64,000 nt of DNA from Terebella lapidaria (GCA_949152475.1 OX424568.1:17273667-17337666); one strand, 5' to 3'; counted from the first letter of the stretch, positions 10,433 to 20,436 are shown. Numbers and translations are program-made. Notes: generated by a model not told the origin, from the letters alone.

Positions 10433-12974
10433 ATGTCCGGCGAAAACGACGAAACTGCCCCAGGGAAGACAGGAGGTGAAGAGGAAGACTCTTCGCGGAC
10501 GGCCTCACTTGCGGGCGAGGAAGACAGCGGTTCGCGGAAGCCGACCTTTGCGGAAGAGGGAGACGACCGTTCGCGGAAGACGTTCGCGGAAGACGTTCGC
10601 GGACGACAACCGTTCGCGGAAGACGACCTTGGTGGAAGAGGCCGACAACCGTTCGCGGAAGACAACGTTCGCGGAAGACGACCGTTCGCGGAAGAGCAGC
10701 TTCACAGCCAGGGGTAGACGGGACGTTTCGACGAGTGAGGAGCAACCAGGGAGGTCGAGACCTTCCATGGGCCAGTCGACGAGTCAACAGAGACCCCGGA
10801 GCCAGACACCCGACAACCGTTTTCTTTTCAGACACGACTCTGGGTGGCAGCACGATCGAGACAGGGAGAGGTCAACCTACCTTGAGAGCGTTAGGAGGGG
10901 CCCCGAGTTCCGACGAGTGCTGGGACCGGAGTACGTCAATCTGGACGGGGAGGACGGCGAAATCTGGGCGAGGAGGGATCGGCTACAGCTACCGGAGCAG
11001 AGTCCAAGTGTGGCACCTCCAGAGAATGCAGCATTGAGACGGCTTTGGGACCAGTCCCAGCAGCAGTCTGGTGCAACAGAGCAGCAGTCTGGTGCAACAG
11101 GGCAGCGGTCTGGTGTGACGAGTCGACAAACGGGAGTGACTGGAGGACGGGTTACTTGGGCTCCGACCCAAGAGATCAGCTCGAGAGGGAGAGGACTTTT
11201 CGCGGAAGAGAACATTCGCGGACGAGAGGCATTCTTCGGCGACAGGGACGCTTGCAGCCGGGGATCCTTCGTGGATGAACGGGCTCGTGGGCGAGGGGGA
11301 GTCTTTGGTGACGAGGACGCTTGTGACCGGGGAGGGCCCTTCGCGGACGACCACGTTCGCGGACGAGGACGACTCGCGGAAGAGAGTGTTCGCGGAAGAG
11401 AGGAGTCTTCACCCAGACGGCGGCTCGACGAAAGGAGTGATCCAGGCGACCAATCTTCCTTTCCAGTTTTTCAGAGTAGACGGAGAAGACCATTCGCGGA
11501 TGAGCCGGTTCGCGGAAGACTCGCGGAAGATGGCGTTCGCGGACGTGCATCTTTTGTGGAGGGACGTCTCCGAGACATCTTGGCGGACGAGCCCGTTCGC
11601 GGAAGACTCGCGGAAGACGGCGTTCGCGGAAGAGGCCTGTTCGCGGAAGAACTTCTTCGGGAGCTGTTGGCGGAGGAGTCCGTTCGCGGAAGGTTCGCGG
11701 AAGACAGTGTTCGCGGAAGGTTCGCGGGAGACAGCGTTCGCGGAAGAGGGAGGTCTTCACCCAGTCGACAACCGAGACAGCCAGCCTCCTGGAGAAATCC
11801 AACTTCTATTTCAGTCACCCAGGGAGGCCGGAGACAGCACCCTTTCTCATCATCGGGCGATGAGGGGCCTTCATCTGATGGAGGGACCGACAGCAGCCAT
11901 GGTTACCCAGGACGGGGGAGGAGACCACCGAGGCGGGGACCGCCGCTGCACCGACGAAGCCCTAGGCCGAGACGGAGGCAGGAGGACTCGTCGTCCGAGG
12001 ACAGCACAGCCTGGAATCAGAGCGGCAGAAGGAACCGGAAGATGCTGACCCCTGACAAGTTCGATGGGACTTCCATAGAGTGGCAGGTGTACCGGGCCCA
12101 CTTTGACGTCATCGCAGAGGTCAACGGATGGAGCAAGCGGGAACAGGGCGTCTACTTAGCCGGGAGCTTGACAGGAGAGGCGCGACGAATGCTGACCAGC
12201 CTGAGTCCTGCAGACCGGAGGGACATCGACGTTCTGACCGACAAGCTGACCCTACGATTCGACCCTGACTGTCAGGAGGAGTCCTACAAGGCGACCTTGG
12301 GACAGAGAACCCGCAGGAAGGCAGAGACACCCCAGCAGTACGGCTATGAGTTGCAGCGACTGGCCGGACGTGGTTATCCGGATCTGAACTCCGCAGCTCA
12401 GGAGGCTATCGCCTTAGACCACTTCTGGAAGGGCCATCCAGATGGGGACATGAAGGTGATGGCGCTCATGAGGAAGATGAAGACCATGGAGGAGGCCATA
12501 GCGTTCGTGACCCAGTACGAATGTGTCAAACCCAAGCCTGGGAAGCCGGTGATGTCCATAGAGTCGGAGGACTCCGAGCCAGATCTAGGATGGGTGCTAC
12601 AGCTATTAAAGAACCAGCAGGGAGGCGAGATTACCACCAGTGGGCAGCAGAGCAACCAGCCGAACGTAGCGGGTCTACCCAGACTTCCCTACTTCAAGGG
12701 GCTCTTTGAGAGCCAAGACAGGAAGCTGGATCGACTAATCGAGCTGTGTGAGCAGGTGCTATCCATCAAGCCGAGGGCCGCCACTGCTGAGAACAAGGGA
12801 CCAAGCGCTAGGCCGGGACCAGATGACTGTTGGTACTGTGGGAAGCCGGGTCATCGGAAGTACCAGTGTCCAGATCGGCCGCCACCTCGGACCAAGGAGG
12901 AGCGCTTGAGTCGACTAATCGAGGAGATTGGTGAGCGGAACAGTTTCACAGACGAGGAGTCGGAAAACCAGTAG
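10433..12974 (+). CDS. gag: Gag polyprotein with low-complexity N-terminus (frameshifted)
   Basis: This is the structural protein of the element, which packages its RNA. The first good ATG is at 10433 (TCATGTCC context), but that frame stops at 10717. The main body continues in another frame, open from 10380 to the TAG at 12974 with no ATG before 10767. One small frameshift near 10700 therefore separates them. Residue numbers below count from 10380. Residues about 30-470 are built from FAED/VRGR-type repeats encoded by TTCGCGGA arrays. Residues 555-720 form the Gag core (KFDGTSIEWQVYRAHFDVIA, then YLAGSLTGEARRML), typical of Ty3/gypsy capsid. A CCHC zinc knuckle lies at C817, C820, H825, C830, near the C-terminus. 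The last 40 bp overlap the protease frame. Confidence 0.8.
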
Positions 12975-14629
12975 GGCTCATACCAGCCCCCAACCGTATG
13001 GGCCATTGGCAGGTGTGTGCACGGCTTCACAGGCGAGAAGCTCGACGAAGACGTGAAGAACACATTGCCAGGGGGGAATTTTTAGTTTCACAGATTTTTA
13101 ATAGGTTTTTCCGGTGTGCATCCGAAGTAACTGGATGGGCGCAGGAGGAGCTCGAGGATCGAATTCTCGACTATTTGGAGGGCAAGCCTGTCAACACAGA
13201 CGGGAGTGCCAATGTACAGCAAACTGATGGAGCCGCGGAGCGTCTAATGACCCGCGGAGACGTCGACGAAATGCAGACCGATGGAGCCGTGGAGCGTCTG
13301 GGGACCCACGGAGACATCAACGAGGTTTCTGCTAGCAGCAAGGAGAACCAACAGGTTACAACCTTGAGACTGGAGGCTGCGAAACAGCAGGGACCCCCCT
13401 ATGCAACTGAACCACAAGCGGCCGTGAAAGAGGAGACGGAGGGCCGGTGGAGCGGAATGACCAAGGGGCCAGCGCAGCAGCTATTGCTGGTGGACGACTC
13501 ATTACTTATCCGGAGCGGCGGTTCCGAGGGGAGTGATTCCCTTAAGACTGACAGAGAGGACCAGGGTGGTGCATCACTGTGGGTGGACGACTCAGTACTT
13601 ATCCAGGGCGGCGTCCCTGAGGAGAGTGGCAGCTCTCTTAAGATTGACAGAAATGGCCAGGTGGTGTCGCTGTCAGCCGGTGCCCGAGGCACATTGGCGT
13701 GGTATGCGGCGTGCCACGTTATGGGGAAGGCGACTCGTATGTTGGTGGACACGGGTGCCTCTTCCACCGTTCTGGACGAGTGTCTCTTCGACCAAATGGA
13801 TGACGAACATAAAGCAATGATAAGGCAGACGAGAATAAGGTTACGGGCAGCAACCGGAGACTACTTACAGGTTCAAGGAGAGATGACAGTTCAACTTCTA
13901 CTGGGCACATGACTCGTGTCGGCAGACGTACTGGTAGCCAAACTAGGGATCCCGGGAGTGTTGGGGCTTGATGTACTTCAACAGATTGGGGGACAGCTGG
14001 ATCTGCGTAAGGGCGAGTGGCAGGTGGGCGACACTACCATAGTGATGAGCTCGGGCCACGAGGACGCCATCTACACACTGGTGACGGAGGAGACGGTCGT
14101 CTTGCCACCCTTTTCAGAGATGATGGTGGACCTCAAGCTGACAGGAAGTGAGGGAGGAGTTCCGAAGGCCGGCCTCGTGCAGTCCGCAAGAGAGCCGTTG
14201 GAGGACGACCCCCTCGTAGTGGGACGAGCCCTGGTACGACCCCGAGGACGCCTGGTACCGGTGGTACTTCTGAACGCCGGCGCTGGAGCTTGCACTGTGC
14301 TGATGGGGACCATCCTAGCCGAGCTTCACGGAATAGAGGCCGTGATCGACCTAGGATTTCGTCCCGATGGAGGGAAAACGACCCAGAATGAACCTAAAAG
14401 GGAACAGTGGTACCGGGAGGAGAGCGGGAGGGAGCATGAGCCCCTTACACCAAACTCCACCAAGTGGCGGAACCGGACGCCTGAGCAGCCCGAAACCAGA
14501 GTGCACGCCATGCACGCAGAATTGTCGACGAAGACACCAGAGTGCCCGGAGCATCTAAAACCGCTCCTGGAGGGAATGCATCCGGACTTTGACGGAGAAG
14601 GAGGTGGAGGTCGTCAGTTGTGTCAATAA
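12935..14629 (+). pseudogene. pro: Protease and pre-RT part of Pol, broken by an in-frame TGA
   Basis: This frame is -1 relative to gag and overlaps its end; the frame is open from 12935 and has an ATG at 12998. It encodes a spacer rich in short repeats (TDGAAERL and similar), then an aspartic protease with DTGASST at 13748-13768. A single TGA at 13910-13912 interrupts the frame. The same frame then resumes with the protease/pre-RT linker (GVLGLDVLQQIGGQLDL), typical of gypsy Pol, and a pre-RT segment ending HLKPLLEGMHPDF. After that the reading frame fails. The TGA fits a CpG-type C-to-T change. Gag-Pol would be expected by -1 shifting; the candidate site GGAAAAC is at 12962-12968. Confidence 0.75.
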
Positions 14630-15314
14630 CCGCCGTCTAAATGAAGTCACCCGGAAGGATGTGTACCCTCTGCCTTGAGTCGATGAAAGATTTGACATCT
14701 TATCAGAAGGACGACGGAGATGGAGTTCGACAACCATTGGAGCGAGGCTCATCAGCAGGTGTTCGAGGCGCTGCGTCAACCTCTGACCGAGCGCCCCCTG
14801 CTGGTGTACCCTGATATGAAGCGTAGCAAGACCCAAAGGAGAAGAGGAGGCCTGTCCGACTCAGGAGGAGTGTCCCCTACCCCTGGAGGACTTCTCTGAT
14901 GAGGATTTGCTTCCTCTGATCAGCGGAGAAGGATGGAGCCCAGGAGGACCTCAAGTCAACATCGTATGGGAGGTCCCTGTTGAGCCCTTGATGGAAGATC
15001 ACTATTGCGGAGATGGAGTCGGGATATTCCAGATCTGGGAGGTGCGCCGCCAGGAGGACCCGAGGACGACTGCAGAGCCGACCGAGGAGTCCCTGCCTGA
15101 AGACCGGAGCCCCCCACGACCGGTGAACCATCGGCTAGAAAGGGTGGCGATGGATATTCTGGAGCCCGGGACCATCAACAATATAAAAAGGTGCTGGTTT
15201 ACCCCTGAAACCGACGCCTGGATACCCAATCCGGACGATGTGACCCCAGTCCGGACCCCCAGTGATGACGAGGGACGAGTGGAAAACAGCGGGAATGCAG
15301 TCCAAACGATGTAA
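14600..15314 (+). pseudogene. pol: Splinters of RT, RNase H and integrase
   Basis: Instead of about 3 kb of RT-RH-IN there are about 700 bp. Near 14630-14690 I read NRRLNEVTRKDVYPLP, the start of gypsy RT. There is no active-site YxDD. Near 14725-14830 is FDNHWSEAHQQVFEALRQPL, the RT/RNase H junction segment. Near 15120-15165 is NHRLERVAMDILEP, the opening of the integrase core without its catalytic residues. These pieces lie in different frames and are separated by deletions. An open frame at 14907-15314 spans the last part. The order of the splinters keeps the normal gypsy order, so several internal deletions, not rearrangement, explain the loss. Confidence 0.65.
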
Positions 15315-15325
15315 ACGACGACGGG

Positions 15326-15505
15326 AGCGTTCGCGGAAGAACCGTTCGCGGAAGCGGCGTTCGCGGAAGCAGCGTTCGCGGAAGTACCGTTCGCGGAAGC
15401 AGCGTTCGCGGAAGAACCGTTCGCGGAAGCAGGCGAAAAACGTTATTTCGTTCCACGACAATGCTTTTTCCCCCAGATCCCTGGTCCGCGCCTTTTCTAT
15501 ATAAG
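15326..15505 (+). promoter_or_regulatory. Internal promoter: seven TTCGCGGAAG units and TATA box
   Basis: Seven copies of a 15-bp unit with core TTCGCGGAAG run without interruption from 15326 to 15430. They are followed by TATATAAG at 15498-15505 and an ATG at 15540 in good context (ACCATGA). The arrangement repeats that of the LTR (array, then TATATAAG). Sequence downstream of the TATA box is not shared with the LTR, so this is not simply a nested LTR. It is inferred to drive the zinc-finger ORF as a separate transcript. Confidence 0.65.
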
Positions 15506-15539
15506 CAGGCCGGCCTACGATTCCGTCATCACTTCAACC

Positions 15540-17489
15540 ATGAACACACCAACTCTGCAGATCATTGAGATACCCGCATTTGCAGACGAAGATTTCGGGG
15601 ACGTTCCAGATTTCGACTTGGCTGACTTTCTGCCCCTTGAAGTCGACAAGATGAGCGATCCACCTACCAAGACAGACAAGCCTGACCGGAAGCGGGAGCG
15701 CTCGAGGAGCCGGGAGCGTCGTGAGGAGCCCCGAGGAGGTCGACGGTCCCCTGCCCGGAAGTTGTCTACCGAGAGAGGGCGACGCTGGTGCAGCCCCTGC
15801 CGGATCCACGTGACGGCATCCAACTTTAGCCGACACGTGGCGACCAAACACACGCAGAAGGAGGGGCGGCACCTCTGCAAGATGTGCAGCCAGCGATTCG
15901 CCCGCCGAGCCGACAGAGACCGGCATGAGACGTCGCATGCCAGCAGCAACACCCTCAAGCCAGGGCGGAGGAGGACGACGACCGACACGCCCGTGTCCGA
16001 CCCCCGGGATGGTCCGTCCACTGTGTCTGCCCCTGAGCTGAAGACTGTCAGCTTTGCGGCCAGCGGGACGACCAGCTCCACACCGTCAAGCCCCCGGGAG
16101 GACGCCCCCAGGTCAGAGGACGCCCCAGACCCCGAGGACGACCCCCCGAATAGCGAAGAGGAACCGGAGTCTCAGCAGGAGCGGAGAGAGGCGGAATCCC
16201 CGGAGGCCCCCACCCCCGAGGACGACGGACCCCCCGTTCCCAGAGACTCGGCCCCTACCTACAAGCCCCTAGACCTGAGTTGGTACCTCAAGCCCGTTCC
16301 GGAGGAGGAGGACCAACTGCGACCGTATGTGGAGGGCCTGGGCAGAGCGGTCACTGCCGGAGAGAAGGCCCTGGAGGACCTGGCGTCCACGATAGCCATG
16401 GGACGACGCCACCTCACCCAAGCGGAGGCTCGGCTCCAAGCCAAGGAGGAGCGGAGACAGCTCGAGGCAGAGGCTGACTTTCTGCCCCTTGAAGTCGACA
16501 AGATGAGCGATCCACCTACCAAGACAGACAAGCCTGACCGGAAGCGGGAGCGCTCGAGGAGCCGGGAGCGTCGTGAGGAGCCCCGAGGAGGTCGACGGTC
16601 CCCTGCCCGGAAGTTGTCTACCGAGAGAGGGCGACGCTGGTGCAGCCCCTGCCGGATCCACGTGACGGCATCCAACTTTAGCCGACACGTGGCGACCAAA
16701 CACACGCAGAAGGAGGGGCGGCACCTCTGCAAGATGTGCAGCCAGCGATTCGCCCGCCGAGCCGACAGAGACCGGCATGAGACGTCGCATGCCAGCAGCA
16801 ACATCCTCAAGCCAGGGCGGAGGAGGACGACGACCGACACGCCCGTGTCCGACCCCCGGGATGGTCCGTCCACTGTGTCTGCCCCTGAGCTGAAGACTGT
16901 CAGCTTTGCGGCCAGCGGGACGACCAGCTCCACACCGTCAAGCCCCCGGGAGGACGCCCCCAGGTCAGAGGACGCCCCAGACCCCGAGGACGACCCCCCG
17001 AATAGCGAAGAGGAACCGGAGTCTCAGCAGGAGCGGAGAGAGGCGGAATCCCCGGAGGCCCCCACCCCCGAGGACGACGGACCCCCCGTTCCCAGAGACT
17101 CGGCCCCTACCTACAAGCCCCTAGACCTGAGTTGGTACCTCAAGCCCGTTCCGGAGGAGGAGGACCAACTGCGACCGTATGTGGAGGGCCTGGGCAGAGC
17201 GGTCACTGCCGGAGAGAAGGCCCTGGAGGACCTGGCGTCCACGATAGCCATGGGACGACGCCACCTCACCCAAGCGGAGGCTCGGCTCCAAGCCAAGGAG
17301 GAGCGGAGACAGCTCGAGGCCGAGGTGCTGCAGCTGCGAGGGGAGGCCTCTCAACGAGAGAAGAGCCACCGGAAGGAGCTGCGAGCCCACGTCCGAGAGA
17401 CCAAGCTGCTCCGGGAACAGCTCCGAGCATATACAGACACTCGGGACAGGCTGGCGGAGACGTCCGAAAGCGAGGTGGATCGCCAGTGA
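15540..17489 (+). CDS. C2H2 zinc-finger protein encoded by the LTR element, internally duplicated
   Basis: An intact 649-residue ORF lies where env or an accessory gene would sit. Residues 1-37 are acidic and hydrophobic (ADEDFGDVPDFDLADFL), like an activation region. Residues 45-75 are Arg/Ser-rich, like a nuclear localisation signal. Two zinc fingers follow: C84-C87-H99-H104 and C113-C116-H129-H133, the second a canonical CX2CX12HX3H. Next come an acidic Pro/Glu-rich linker and a charged helical segment. Residues 28-311 are repeated almost exactly at 312-595, so the protein has four fingers in two pairs. It ends in a coiled-coil-like tail (about 560-640). It has no similarity that I recognise to Env, Pol or known accessory proteins. 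A DNA-binding regulator is the natural reading, but unproven. Confidence 0.75.
   Translation: MNTPTLQIIEIPAFADEDFGDVPDFDLADFLPLEVDKMSDPPTKTDKPDRKRERSRSRERREEPRGGRRSPARKLSTERGRRWCSPCRIHVTASNFSRHVATKHTQKEGRHLCKMCSQRFARRADRDRHETSHASSNTLKPGRRRTTTDTPVSDPRDGPSTVSAPELKTVSFAASGTTSSTPSSPREDAPRSEDAPDPEDDPPNSEEEPESQQERREAESPEAPTPEDDGPPVPRDSAPTYKPLDLSWYLKPVPEEEDQLRPYVEGLGRAVTAGEKALEDLASTIAMGRRHLTQAEARLQAKEERRQLEAEADFLPLEVDKMSDPPTKTDKPDRKRERSRSRERREEPRGGRRSPARKLSTERGRRWCSPCRIHVTASNFSRHVATKHTQKEGRHLCKMCSQRFARRADRDRHETSHASSNILKPGRRRTTTDTPVSDPRDGPSTVSAPELKTVSFAASGTTSSTPSSPREDAPRSEDAPDPEDDPPNSEEEPESQQERREAESPEAPTPEDDGPPVPRDSAPTYKPLDLSWYLKPVPEEEDQLRPYVEGLGRAVTAGEKALEDLASTIAMGRRHLTQAEARLQAKEERRQLEAEVLQLRGEASQREKSHRKELRAHVRETKLLREQLRAYTDTRDRLAETSESEVDRQ
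15621..17324 (+). repeat. 852-bp in-frame tandem duplication inside the zinc-finger gene
   Basis: 15621-16472 and 16473-17324 are direct copies of 852 bp (284 codons). I notice only one clear difference (ACACC versus ACATC near 15950/16802). The join keeps the frame. The near-identity dates the duplication to about the age of the LTR insertion or later, or it could be an assembly expansion. Confidence 0.9.
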
Positions 17490-17609
17490 AGTGGAGGGAG
17501 AGAGCCCTGTAAACAACAGACAGGCAGGAAAAGACGAAGAAGGAGGAAGAAGAGAAAAGAAGAGAGAGAAAGGATCAACGGGGACGTTGATCTCCAGAAA
17601 GGGTGGAGT
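17490..17609 (+). other. 3' internal untranslated stretch with polypurine tract
   Basis: Purine-rich sequence follows the zinc-finger stop codon, ending with AGAAAGGG at 17596-17603, seven bases before the 3' LTR. It is the likely plus-strand primer. Confidence 0.55.
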
Positions 17610-18504
17610 TGTAACAAAACCATGCAACTGCCGCGCTGAAACGTTCGTTAGGAACGGTCACGTGATCTACAAAGTCCACTTGCGAAGACACCGTTCGCGG
17701 AAGAACCGTTCGCGGAAGCACGATTGCGGAAGCATCATCAGCGGAAGCATCGTTCGCGGAAGAACCGTTTGCGGAAGCACGATTGCGGAAGCATCAGTCG
17801 CGGAAGCACCGTTCGCGGAAGCACCGTTCGCGGAAGAGGAGCCTTCGCGGAAGAACCGTTCGCGGACGCAGTCTTCACCACGTGGAGAAGAGTGCGGAAG
17901 ATACGTTCGCGGACGAAGATGCGCGCGCAGCCACCCTAGCTATATAAGGGAGAGCGGACGGCCGCTCTGAGAGCACTGCAACAGCGACATCGACCGTGGG
18001 GAGATCGTCACCGCCACAGCCAAGGGACTCGACGAACTCCGTGCGGACGACTCCTTCTTCAGGGCCTTAGAGTCAACCGGGATTAGACCGACTACCTGGA
18101 GAAACCATTCGACTAAACGGGACGGGAAACTTCAACGGGAAGGGACAGAGAGACGCCGCCGGCTAAGAACTCTTTTTAGTTGTGCCCTCGTGCACTATTT
18201 ATTTTTGAAATGTGATCATACAGTGCTCCATGTCTGAACTTCATATTTGTACGTCACGTGGGTGACCAGCCATACAATTGTAAGTTGATTTGATGTATAT
18301 AAATCTTCAATTTATTTACATCTGAGTTGCTTCTTGCCTAAGTGAAGCCGGTAAGCTACGGAGTGATGATACACCAGCGTTGGGGAACGCCAGATTAGTG
18401 ACGGCTCTCGAATCACAACGAGCGGGAGTTACATAAAGTCTATACGATCAGAGAAACCAGGTTTTTTGGGCCACACCGAAAACAAGTCATTACCAAACGT
18501 CACA
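17610..18504 (+). repeat. 3' LTR
   Basis: Direct copy of 9474-10368 with the same TG...CA ends. Its TATATAAG box is at 17941-17948. One decayed unit of the TTCGCGGAAG array is replaced by a good unit relative to the 5' copy, keeping the length at 895 bp. Confidence 0.92.
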
Positions 18505-18726
18505 CTATCAACCTTTTTTTGCCTTCCTTTTCTATATGTTTGTGGCTTTTTTTCCTCAAATGTCTTTTCTGTAAAACCCATGCAAAATTGCAACGAACTT
18601 GAATCTGAAAGTTTAGTTTTTTTCTGCTGACAAAGGTTACCACACAAATCAAATGAATGATCAATTTCAAAGCCCACCTTCATCCACATAGAATATCAAC
18701 AGCGTAATGAGCAGCGAGATAAATAA
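18505..18726. other. Right flank of LTR element, no gene seen
   Basis: An open frame on the minus strand (18429-18689) runs into the LTR and has no recognisable domain. I do not call a gene here. Confidence 0.4.
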
Positions 18727-19242
18727 GGTCATTTTGATCTATTGTTTCCGTATGATGTCCACATTCAAGTTCCGAAGAGATTTCCCAAGATCAGCTTGCG
18801 ACTTTTCCTTTGATGCTACATTGGTTGATATTTCACTAATTCGTCGTGCTTGTTGCTTCACACTGAAAGACTAGTAAATCAATTCATCGTGACTCCGCTC
18901 ATTTAAATAACACCTGCAGCCTTGCCTACTAAATCCTCCACCGCCCTTGAATGAGCAGCCCATGCAAAAGAAGACAATGCCATTGGTCATTTTGATCTAT
19001 TGTTTCCGTATGATGTCCACATTCAAGTTCCGAAGAGATTTCCCAAGATCAGCTTGCGACTTTTCCTTTGATGCTACATTGGTTGATATTTCACTGATTC
19101 GTCGTGCTTGTTGCTTCACACTGAAAGACTAGTAAATCAATTCATCGTGACTCCGCTCATTTAAATAACACCTGCAGCCTTGCCTACTAAATCCTCCACC
19201 GCCCTTGAATGAGCAGCCCATGCAAAAGAAGACAATGCCATT
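18727..19242. repeat. 258-bp direct tandem duplication
   Basis: 18727-18984 is repeated at 18985-19242 with at least one mismatch (CACTAATTC versus CACTGATTC). No coding content is recognised. Confidence 0.9.
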
Positions 19243-19830
19243 GCACAGGAACAAAACTTTAATATGAATATTTGTTACGTCGAGTAATGCCGCTAGTTAC
19301 AACAAGGGTTTGTGGGATACAATACAATGTAGAATTAGGCAATCAGCTGAATTCACGTGAATATTACAATGCACTTTTATCTAAATAAAGTATACAAGGA
19401 TTCATTCTATTTTGACAATCAGTGAACCGTTATATATATATCGACAAGACGATCAGTTTCATTGGTGAACTCTATAAACAAATAATGGGTAGTTAGGAAG
19501 TAATGGACTTGTTGTTCATATAGGCGCAGTTCAGTGAATAATTCATATTCCCACCCAAAAATACAAGAGTGTTGTGATGAATCATGGCCATGTTAATGAA
19601 ATGGAAAACGAACGAATCATGAGAACAATGGATGCCTACATGCACTTGTATACCGGACAAAGTACGAAGACGGAAAAAAATTGCACGTAACTGAAAGTTA
19701 CGGTTGCGTGTATAGTAATGTACATCTAGCAAAAAAGACTGCTTGTTGACAGATAGACATACACTGACGAGATTGTAACGTGACAAAAACACACACGGCA
19801 TAGCATCTAAATTACTAATGCACTCTGGCT
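19243..19830. other. Non-coding, no gene seen
   Basis: AT-rich sequence with a TATATATATATCG patch near 19430. A minus-strand open frame (19493-19858) has protein-like codons but no domain or splice context that I trust. Confidence 0.45.
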
Positions 19831-19879
19831 GATTTGTACAGAAGCGTATTAAGGCCACATGAGTTTTTTTTTCAATTCA

Positions 19880-20436
19880 ATTTGTCGATAAATCGAGATA
19901 ATATCTTGATAAATCGAGATAATATCTCGATAAATCGACTTATTATCTCGATAAATCGCGTGATTTATCTAGATAAATCGAGATATTTATCTCGATAAAT
20001 CGAGTTAATTATCTTGATAATTCGACTTAATATCTCGATAAATCGAGATATTATCTCGATAAATCGAGATATTATCTCGATAAATCGAGTTATTTATCTC
20101 TATAAATCGAGTTATTTATCTCGATAAATCGAGTTATTTATCTCGATAAATCGAGTTAATCATCTCGATAATTCGAGATATTATCTCGATAAATCGAGAT
20201 ATTATCTCGATAAATCGACTTATTATCCCGATAAATCGAGATATTATCTCAATAAATCGAGATATTATCTCAATAAATCGAGATATTATCTCGATAAATC
20301 GAGGTATTATCGCGATGAATCGATATAATTAAGTCGATAAATCGAGATATCTCGATAAATCAACTTATTATCTCGATAAATCGAGTTAGTTATCTCGATA
20401 AATCGAGTTAATTATCTCGATAAATCGACTTATGTC
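19880..20436. repeat. Palindromic satellite array, about 18-21-bp unit
   Basis: Roughly thirty degenerate units of TCTCGATAAATCGAGA, joined by TATT, TTAT or TTAA. Each unit is a near-perfect palindrome around the central AAA. The opposite-orientation partner is at 20909-21045 (CGATTTATCG). Confidence 0.9.

Larger units (their letters stand above)
9474..18504 (+). mobile_element. Ty3/gypsy-type LTR retrotransposon with eroded pol and an extra zinc-finger gene
   Basis: Two 895-bp direct repeats bound by TG...CA enclose 7.24 kb. In order the interior holds a long gag with a repeat-rich N-terminus, an aspartic protease, fragments of RT, RNase H and integrase, a second TTCGCGGAAG array with TATA box, a two-finger C2H2 gene, and a purine tract (17596-17603) in front of the 3' LTR. 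By eye the LTRs differ by about eight single bases plus one swapped 15-bp unit, which implies a young insertion. The flanks (GCAGT on the left, CTATC on the right) do not form a target duplication. The element cannot encode its own RT or integrase, so if it moved recently it needed these in trans. The base composition is markedly more GC-rich than its surroundings. Confidence 0.9.

Noticed and set aside
14071..14836. Antisense frames over the protease and pol remnant
   Set aside because: They are shadows of GC-rich coding sequence on the plus strand.
18429..18689. Minus-strand 86-residue frame at the right end of the LTR element
   Set aside because: It crosses the LTR boundary, so any protein would be half element sequence. 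No splice evidence is seen.
19872..20436. Regular short repeats resembling a CRISPR array
   Set aside because: The repeats are palindromic, contiguous and without unique spacers, and the context is animal DNA. It is a satellite.
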